A DNA stretch of 64,000 nt from Lingula anatina (taxonomy: Eukaryota > Brachiopoda > Lingulata > Lingulida > Lingulidae), in contig NW_019775437.1 in assembly GCF_001039355.2 (NCBI RefSeq), positions 158,141 through 222,140 of the forward strand, in the 5' to 3' direction. Positions 54,998 through 64,000 of the stretch are shown here, one piece after another. The position numbers were made by a program, and so were the translations under genes. Numbering within the stretch: the stretch's first letter is position 1; each line of letters starts with the position of its first letter. Below the pieces are notes generated by a model. It saw only the letters and a list, made by a program, of their open reading frames with translations. It did no database searches and was not told the origin of the DNA.

Positions 54998-55139
54998 TAA
55001 CAAAAAATTGGCTCTTATGAAAAACATTCAAAGGTCATTGACCTTACCTATAATGTGTAATCAATATGTATATGAATATGAGTCAGCAAGGTGCATGTGA
55101 CATGCACATGCAAGAGAAAAAGCACAAGTGAATGTCAAA

Positions 55140-55406
55140 GGCCCCATTCAGAACAGATGATCCTAGTACTAACTGATCCACCGACTAAATATGGTCGACC
55201 GCACTTCAAAAGAGATGCCACCGATTCCTGATCGTCTCCCCGCCTCTACGCATGCCATTAAATGGATTAAATCTCGACTCTAAGGTTTAATTGCTAGGCC
55301 CCTGCAGCGTGTGGCGGCGGGGAGACCATCCAGAATCAGCAGCATTTCTTTTGAAGTGTGATCGGCGGATCAGTTAGGACTCGGATCATCTATTCTGAAA
55401 GGGGCC
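55140..55406 (+). mobile_element. MITE family C, copy in duplication 2 right
   Basis: Same element as 53242-53530, with small deletions in the GCAGCGACGGCG region and right arm. Confidence 0.72.
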
Positions 55407-55990
55407 AAATGCCTGCTGCCTGCTGTACATGCTAACGTGAATTCTATCTATCAACCAAAACCAAATGCCTGACCATAAAGAAAGTTGTAATTTTTGGCCA
55501 GTTCAGTTACATATACCAAAAAGTTTATCCCTTGGAACCATTTCAAATAAAAGACATTAGACCAAATATTGACCTCAACTTTCAGAGTAAAACATGGAGT
55601 ACCAGTACCTCAATTCAGCATAAATGTGCAGCACCAGCCCTATAAAACAGACTAACAATAATAATTATTGGTCTTAAACAGTCACTATTTCTGTCTTGAT
55701 TTAAAACATGTGGACTGATATACCTTGGGTTACAGTACAAAACTATTTATTTGTTCTTTAAATTTGGACAAATTTTTTATTTTGCAGTGAGTTATTGTGT
55801 TTTGAGTCCAGAGATTCAAAAAGTCATGATAAGTCGTCTGTTTTGGGGCTAAATTCTTAGCCTGCGCTTAAAACATAATCCACTAGGTTGCATTTCACAA
55901 TGAATTTAAAATACACTTATTTTTTGTTTAGCCTCGGGAACAAAATGCTTGGTGAACAAATTGAGAATGTCTTAACAAAGGTGTTTATGT

Positions 55991-56155
55991 CAGGGGCAGA
56001 TGGAGGCCATCTTCAGAGTCTTCCAGAAGACTATCAGAATCTTCCAAGTTTACATTGAAAGGCATCTGATTTTTTCTGTCAGAAGTGGAGGATGGATCAA
56101 CAAAATGGAGGATGGATCAACAAAATGGAGGATGGATCAACAAAGCCCCTGCATA
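55991..56155 (+). mobile_element. MITE family A, 3'-degraded copy, right twin
   Basis: CAGGGGCAGATGGAGG start. Three TGGAGGATGGATCAACAAAA units at 56086-56144. Confidence 0.65.
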
Positions 56156-56559
56156 CCCACACGTACCAGCAGCCCATTTTGGTTTGTTTACAGGCCAATA
56201 ATTCAATAATGCAAAGTCAAAGTTAACATTTAATAATTTTTCAGCCATTCCATTGAAGCAATTTTGTGAAACAGCCCCCCCCCCTCCCCCCCCCCCCCGG
56301 ACATTAAAGTGATGTACTTATCACAGTGTCATAATTGCGGTCAAAGCGTGACCAATCTTGGTCTGAAGTATGCTTCTTGACTGACCTAATATCTTGTAAT
56401 CAGTTTAAAGATGCAAATTCCAAATCCAGGAAATAGAAGCTATCAGCAGGAAAACTATCAAAACATACCACAGCTTTAAGCAGTGAAGGCAAACTGATTC
56501 GGTTACTCTCAATTAACATTAGTGCCACATGCACTTTGGTATAGGGAATAATTACCAGC

Positions 56560-56729
<170 letters not shown>

Positions 56730-59113
56730 ACATGTATGTGTTGAAAAATATTTATATATCAATATTTACATTAAGCTATATTTAAATGAATTGAATTAAT
56801 TTTTAAAATAATTTCAAAGTGATTAGTTTTTACTGATGATCCATTAATTAATAAATGGTTAATTATTAGTTCATTATATGTTTTGGCAGAAGTCTGTGCC
56901 ATCTGAGTGCTTTTCTAACAACTTCAATTCAAAGTTTTAATGTGCATTAAGTTTATATTAAAATTATTCAATTATATTAATAATACTACTCTTTATCTTA
57001 TGTATATACTAATGCTAACATGCACTGCATTAATAAAATGGATTGAATTTATACAATAACAGTAATTACGTTTCTCCATTCAAACATTAGTTTTTCATTT
57101 GTGAAACCATAAATATGCCTAAAATGGCATCTTAAGTAAATGCTTATAAGCTCCTTGATTTCAATCAATTTCTAAAATAAGCTACAAAATGACTAGTGAA
57201 CCAACACTGCAATGGAAAAAAATCCTCATCCAGAAGATGAAAGAGCTTCCCTGAAATAAAACATTGACATTTAGCTAGTAATCCCCCCTTTAAAACATCG
57301 TGTTAGGTGACTTTTCTTATGAAAGGGAAGTTAATTACTCTTCTCGTTTTTAAATGAACAATGAATTGGCATTGGAAAATAAAGAAGATACCTTTCAATT
57401 CTTGAAACCTTATGAGTTTTAAGTAACTTCTTGTTTGCTTGTATAGATACAGTCATTCAGAATACATAACTTGTTTTTCTAAATCAAACATTAAAAACAA
57501 TTCCCAAATTGCATATCTGCAATTTCATTAAGAAAAAACAATTTGTAACCTAATATTTATAAGCTATTTTGAAGAATAAGTGATTTGTGATTTTAAATAA
57601 TCACAATTCATACATTCTTCCCCTTATTCAATTAAATGGAAATTGCACTATGCACTTCAAAAGGCATGTACATTTCTAGCAAAAATCAATCTAGGTATTT
57701 TTTCAGTTGCAGCTATTTTCAACCAGACTAAGTTTCTTTTGTTGTGTAGGCTTGATGAGATTTGCTGCAACATGCCGTACTTGTATACTGATTTAACATG
57801 AGCTGAGTAGAGATTGTACGTTCTGTTACTGCAAATCTCATGACACATTTATGCATTTCATGGGTTAATAATAATTCATTTGTAAAGATGAAAGATTCTG
57901 ACAGAAATTTTAGCTTCACACATGGTTTGTTGAAACTTACAAGCACACACACATCGTAACACACACATGCACAGAGACTTAAACACAAAAACACTTACAT
58001 ACACTGATACACACGCACATGGACACACACACACACACACACTCAACAAGATCTAGCCTAAAGCTTCGCTATCATTGAGAAATACAATTTGGATCAATGC
58101 AAGAACTCTGACCACCCAACTGCGAAAATTCAATTACATGCGTCAGTTCGACTTCTTCAAGAACACTTTAGCTGGGGGCAAGAACCTTTCCACTTGCCTA
58201 CATAATTTTACCGTTTTTGCTACTTTATCCTTATGATAAATACCCACAAGGTGGCTTTAAGTATGCAATAACTTATTTGTGATACTGTGATATTGAGAGA
58301 GAATGTCTATAGTTATGTTTCTCGTAAAACAATCTGTCAGTAAGTATTTAGGTAACTATATTTTGATATATTACATGATCTATTTTTAATTAGGCCAGAA
58401 TAGTAATATTGTTTTACTTGTGGGTTATCTATAATAAATATCCTGCTGGGATTTCTACTGCAGCATAGATAACGACTTTCTATCAATTACAGTAACTGTA
58501 TGTAGTACCTTTCCATTTATTTCTATGACCTGTGTATTTTTGTTGAGTTATGAAATAGAATCCCTTCTCTTACGTATTGACTGAAATTAAGCCTTAAAAC
58601 CAACATTGCATATTAAATAGAACAAATTGACTGTAGGAGACCACTCTGAGAGAAATCTCACTTTAATTTTCCTATTACTTCTGATAAAATGAGGAGTTAG
58701 TCCTGAGGTTTTTAGGCCTGCGAAGTCAAGTGACACGTTTAAAAATATTTGCACTTGGTCAACAGGGCGTGGAGAATATCCCTAATATCTTTTTATCCTT
58801 GTCAAAATAAGATCGCAGGAGCTGCCATTGATACTGGCCCTTCATTCATCAATATGTGTCAAAGTCAAGCTTGTCTGGTTTCCTAAAGTTAATCATAAAT
58901 TTCAAACACCCCATTTTTTCTATATTTTCCTTTTTTTTCGATTTATTATTTTGATTTTATTTATTCAAAAACATATACATTTTATACGCAAAACTAACTT
59001 CTAACAAAATTTTAGTTACTATGAACTAATCCGTCATTTATGAAAATTTATTAATTCACTTAGTTCAAATTGAATGAGTAATTGCTGTATTGAAATGTAA
59101 CTTTTTTTACTTT

Positions 59114-59390
59114 GGGGTCACTTCCACAAGAAAGCTTATAGGAGCAAATGTTGGTCTATGCTTTAAGGCAGATATATTAGTCTTCTTATATCCAGCAGTA
59201 GTTCAGTGACATAAAATACTGCACCTGTTTTATAACATGTAAGAAAAGGCTAATGTTTAAGATCTATTAAATAACACACTCCACCTAGTGGACTGCTGTA
59301 CATTTACACTGAACTGAAGTGGGCTAAAATTTTGGTCTAAATGTTAAGACAAACTTTTAGATTTAAAGTTCTTTTGTGACAACGGTCCCT
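59114..59390 (+). mobile_element. MITE family H, diverged copy
   Basis: GGGGTCACTTCCACAAGAAA at left and AAGTTCTTTTGTGACAACGG at right are inverted counterparts. GGTCTATGCTTTAAGGC pairs loosely with GTCTAAATGTTAAGAC. Confidence 0.5.
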
Positions 59391-60291
59391 GCATGGACAA
59401 GTGCTGAGCTTATAGCAAGTTTAGCTTTTAGTTACAGTCAAACAAGGTGAACATCAGAAGTAGACAGTTCACATGTCAAGGATATACAGCACCACTAAGT
59501 AATATTTATACAAAATTTGCCATGTCACATATTACGTCAATTGTGCGTGCCATGTGTCAAACCTTGGCTTATGTTTTATATAACTGAAAGCTTGCTGCAA
59601 TGCCAATGACCTAAAGCTTGTGCTGTCAAGTGACAAAAGCTTCTGTAATCTCTTCCTTGGTGCCAATGATTAGATTGCGTCGCTACTGGATTTGCCAGAA
59701 CTCTGACATGCTACTTAAGGATATTGTTAGCCTTTGCCAAAAACTCCTTGTTTGCTGCCTTACATATATTCTTTTGGATAACATATCAATCTTCAGTGTT
59801 CAGTGACTTAATTAATATTTACACACGTCATCTCAAGTGTGATGTCATAATTGCGATTTGGGGGTAAAAATTGAAAAATTGGTTTCTCAAATTTCTCCTT
59901 TACCTAAGCACCTACAAACACAGTTTTAAGGCCAATTTAATGACACCATTTAGTACTCCAAAAAACTGCCAAATGATAAAAGCTTTGAGTTGTCTATACA
60001 TACAAATTACAATATAAACAGTGATATTTTATATTTTTGAGGGGAATTTTATTGTTTTAAATCAGCACAAAGATACAGACTCATTATTGAAAAATTACAT
60101 ACAGGAAAAACCTCATTTTTGGTATCCGGATGATAATGAAGGCTTACAATACCCTTAACTCATGCCATGCATAAGGAACACTACCACCTCTACTCAAACA
60201 CTTTCAACTCAACTCTTTGCTTCATGTTGCACACATTTGAGAATCCTTATGTTTGGCTTGGTTCAAAAGAATCAAGTGTACGTTCTACCAG

Positions 60292-60474
60292 CAGGCCTGT
60301 AGCAATTCCAAAGGGGTGTTCTTTTTCTGGCAAAGTAGACCTTTTTACCCTCTTAATTGACCCAACATGAGAAATGGCATAGGACCTAGTTCAAATTTTG
60401 ATTCTGAATGGATCTTTTCCATCCAAAAGGGTGGTTCTTTTTAACTTTATAAACTTCACCTGTTCACAGGCCTG
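60292..60474 (+). mobile_element. MITE family E, copy
   Basis: CAGGCCTGTAGC to CACAGGCCTG with the CTTTTTCTGGCAAAGT and CCAAAAGGGTGGTTCTTT blocks. No clear target duplication. Confidence 0.65.
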
Positions 60475-60957
60475 CATAATTTGCAATTAATTAATTTTTC
60501 TACATTTTCTTCAAATTTTCCCTTTTGGTTTGCCTTGGTTGAACAAAATATACATTGTACATTTGATAACTCTATAGTCAAAGAACATTTGTAAAGTGCA
60601 GAAAAACTCATTTCAGAATAACAAACATGTAGTTTAAAATCAAAACACACTTAGGCCACAACTCGACATAAAATCCTAGATCTGTTAAATAATTAAAAGA
60701 CCTGATGGACGATGGAAAAAAAGAGACAATTTTCATGAAACTGACACTTCAAATCCCATTTATAGTTACCAAGCAATATTCGAAAGAGGGAATAAGAAAA
60801 GACTTAGGCTGTATTCCCAGTCTTTTCATCTCAGGAGGGACGATATTGTTGTCAAAGTGTTTGTTTTCTTGCAATTTCTGTAACAGGATCTTATTGATTG
60901 GGTGAGGTTTTGGTCATACTTTAAGTCCCATTTTAAATGACCAAGGTTTTTCTCTTA

Positions 60958-61169
60958 GGCTGTATTCCCAGAGCTTTTAGATCGATCTATCCCTGGGGAG
61001 TCTCACTAGATTACTGTCAGATAATCCGGCTTAAATGTCCGTCCCGCCTACTACAAGCTGTAAGGGGGTAATTAACTTTCGTGTCCGCCCGGCTGACAGC
61101 TATTTAGCGTAGTCCCCAGGGAGTTAGGTCGATCTAAAGTAGATCGATCTAATCTCTGGAAATGGGGTC
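60958..61169 (+). mobile_element. MITE family B, copy 5
   Basis: GGCTGTATTCCCAGAGCTTT to CTCTGGAAATGGGGTC with TTA on both sides (60955-60957, 61170-61172). 212 bp. The ORF that overlaps it is not a gene. Confidence 0.8.
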
Positions 61170-61998
61170 TTAATGAAACTTCCACACAAATAATCTGCTC
61201 ATATGAAAAGCACACTGCAGTTATTTCTCTAAAAAATGATTCTGATAAGTACGTACCACCCTTTTTAAGCTCATACATAAAACAGAAAATTGCAACAGTT
61301 TCATGACAGCTGAGGCAACAACAAGATATTTGATAACATTTCTACAAATATACAGCTAAATTTAACTACAAGAAAATAAACAATTTTTCTCATGAAATCT
61401 AAATATTTGATGAACTGAGGACGATAGTCCTATCCAAACCGAATACAAGTATAGGGGTCATTTTTAAAGAAATCCACATCTTACATACACATCTGGTGTT
61501 CAACTTATCTGGCTTTCTTCTCAGCCATAAAAAATTAATTCACTGTAAAACCCTTTAAAAATATTTTAAAATCCCACAAAGAAAAAAAGTAATACCCTTT
61601 TATCCAGTCTCTCTTGAAATTAATTGCATGGTGCAACAGAAAGCAAGAAGTGTTTTAGGGTGGTAACAAGTTACAACTGGGGAATATCTGGCAAGTTACA
61701 CCCTTATCTACAAAAATAACAGCTTGAGCTACTGAAGTTTCACAAAATGATATTAATTGATAAACCAAGGTTGTAAAGCTATAATGATAGCTTTTATTAA
61801 GCTATCAATTTTCAAGACCCAAACAGCCACACACATCTCTCACAGCAAACTGAAATAGTGGAGTCTAAATTTGGAAGCTTTTTCCCCCCACTTAAAATAA
61901 CTTCGCAGTCTAAAAGTCATTCTTGCAAAACTGAGACAGAAAATTGAAATTAATGACCAGAAGTCAAATAATGCAGTGATTCTTATCAATTCTCTCAC

Positions 61999-62300
61999 CT
62001 TTTAACTTTCTTTCTTTTCCTGGTTCTCCACACAAACTGAATATTTCTGTCCTTCCTATCGTCCAGTCTTTACAAAAGAGCGCCTTTTATTTCTGTTAGT
62101 ATAAATAACCTTCAGTCCAACTCAAAACCTTAAGTACTCTTACTCCAGATTCCCCAATTTTTATCTGTTGATTCACAGCTTCTCGATAGCACCTCGAGCA
62201 GATTGGTCTAGTACCGTACAGCGAGTGTGTGCTTAAATCCCTCTCAATAACACAACTGGCTCAGTGAAGGAATGAAGCAGCCAGTAGAACAGAAGCAAGC
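61999..62300 (-). other. Weak candidate untranslated exon
   Basis: Purine-rich on the minus strand, ending at the donor AAAAG|GTGAGA. No open frame. Could be a 5' exon of a minus-strand gene downstream. Confidence 0.15.
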
Positions 62301-64000
62301 TGAGCCCACTGAGCCAAATGACGGACTGTATTAAATCCTCAGGTGTGTGTGTCATGTGACCCGCTTAGGGCAGGCGTAGGGCCAAAGACTTTTAGAGGAC
62401 GGTTATGAAAAGGGCATGTTTTCATAATGGGGTTTCTTTTCTTCGGTGCCCCTAAATATAGGTATTGCCTTTCAATCTTGACAGATTGTGATTTTGGGAT
62501 TTACTGGTTTATTTGATACATGCATAAGATGCTATTTAGACATAAAATGGCATGGGAGGAAAGAAGGGACGGTCAAAAGAAAAAGAAAGAAGGACAAAAG
62601 AAGAAGAAAGCCAAGCAGGTAGCATACTGGGAAAGACCATAAAACAGTGGGGGGGGAGGGGGGGGGAGATTTGCAATTCAGACAGCAGTCTTCAGCAAAT
62701 TTCATAAAATACAGCATTGTAAATAAATACTTATCATGCATGCTGTTCTTCATAATAATATATAAAAATATCTTAAACACTTATTATTATTATAGCTATA
62801 ATCTCAGAATTAATCTAAAAATGTTTTCCCCAATCAATTCACATGAATCCCTCAGTCATGGTGGTTGCATAAAAAGTAAAGAAAAAGCCATGCCCTTTCA
62901 AACATGGCATGGTATATTGCATTTTTGCAATACAATCACGTCTCGATCAAAGATGAAAAAAAAAAGCCACAGGTGTGGTTTCCTCAAAAATGTTTCTCTA
63001 AAACAAAATGATACTCTTGGTTATCTATCTTTGTATCATATCTTCCTTCTTTTAGCTGAAAGGTATTTTCATGTAACTTAATGGTGAAGCTGTATATGTT
63101 CCAGCTATAACTATATGACAGGCAATCTGCAATAAGCTGTAAACACCCTGAAAGAAATTTGGAAAAAGCTCAACAGCTAACTTGAGAGCAACTTTAAGTT
63201 AAATCATATCAAAGTCTAATATAATTATAACCTGGAGATTTTCATTTAAACATTTTTATTAAATGACTAACTTTGACTGTTATTAATGCCTGTGTACTTT
63301 CATGCTTTATGATGAACACATTTCAACTAATAAAAAGGTTGAAAAAGTACTAAGACAAGAATACAATTTTTATTGAAATTACTACCACATAAGATGCTAT
63401 CAATTAATTTATATCATGTCAAAACTATGTAAAAACGTTTCAGAGCTCAGTAAAAATGGCTAAAAAATAATAGAATTGTCTGATGAAGGGTAACACATGA
63501 AGCCTTGGATATAAAAACAAGTCTAGATTCTTTCTTGGTGGAGGTAGAAAAAGAGACTCACTCTCTCCTATACTATAGTCTACAAACAACAAAAAGAAAC
63601 AGTTTTTGGATCGCTAAAAAGAACATACGACCCTTTACCTTTATCAAGCATGACAGTGTGAAAGCACCAATGATCACACCAAGTTGTTTAACAAGCCTCT
63701 AACAGTAGATAAACATTTTTTTAAAAGCATTCCGGTTATTCCTGTCAGGTTTTCCCTTGTGTCAATGTTCTAAATATGGAAACACAGTTCAAATGACAAT
63801 GTGTGAACATGTCATTTGGTACAGTCAAGTAAATCAAATAATCGCTTTGGCAAATATTTGGTCGCCGGTTACAGCTCAACTACCTAGAGCAGTGTGATTG
63901 TACGACTGTGAGCAATTACTTCTCATATTTACACATATCTACATGGTTATAATTAATGTTATTATAGATACAGCTTTCTGGTAAATGATGGCAAAAAACA
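62301..64000. other. No supported gene
   Basis: AT-rich. Holds a G run at about 62649-62668 and a 144-codon ORF at 62647-63081 that starts in that G run and has no recognisable content. Confidence 0.45.

Noticed and set aside
61072-61278. 68-codon minus-strand ORF
   Set aside because: Half of it lies inside MITE B copy 5.
62647-63081. 144-codon plus-strand ORF
   Set aside because: Begins inside a G run, is AT-rich and hydrophobic/lysine-rich without any motif, and looks like chance.

Overview
The window is AT-rich metazoan nuclear DNA with GT-AG introns of several kilobases, many microsatellites and abundant short inverted-repeat transposons. A NUDT16-type Nudix gene pair, a TFIIIC220 (GTF3C1) homologue and an FMRFamide-receptor-like GPCR point to a bilaterian invertebrate, perhaps a marine lophotrochozoan. 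The phylum cannot be fixed from sequence alone. There are no operons, CRISPR arrays, tRNAs or rRNAs that I can see.

1-10.6 kb, plus strand: two tandem three-exon NUDT16-like genes with identical intron phases and almost identical exon sizes (231/267/201 and 222/267/201 nt). Their products are 232 and 229 residues long. Each has a perfect Nudix box and a shared N-terminal extension ahead of the Nudix fold. Intron 1 of the first gene holds a diverged direct-repeat pair and a truncated MITE. Microsatellites begin about 20 nt after one donor site in each gene.

13.5-49.2 kb, minus strand: the 3' part of a TFIIIC220/GTF3C1-like gene. The six 3' exons (13561-18977) are well supported. Six more upstream exons (36056-49190) are inferred from splice sites and reading-frame continuity, with falling confidence. 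If the chain is right, an intronless-CDS class A GPCR (27365-28792, minus strand) is nested in a 17 kb intron of the TFIIIC gene.

Two multi-kilobase near-identical direct duplications (20478-24957 and 53102-56625) each have a single unknown base (N at 22733 and 54849) between the copies. They look like unmerged allelic contigs, not biological tandem duplications.

The rest is intron or intergenic DNA with several MITE families. Two have CAG...CTG ends and 5-bp target duplications, one has 3-bp TAA/TTA/AAA duplications, one has a probable TA duplication, and two have long inverted repeats. From 49.2 to 64 kb I see no convincing coding gene, only repeats and one weak candidate untranslated exon. 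I found no clear evidence for a new multi-gene system. The items most worth following up are the nested receptor, the NUDT16 pair and the apparent assembly duplications.
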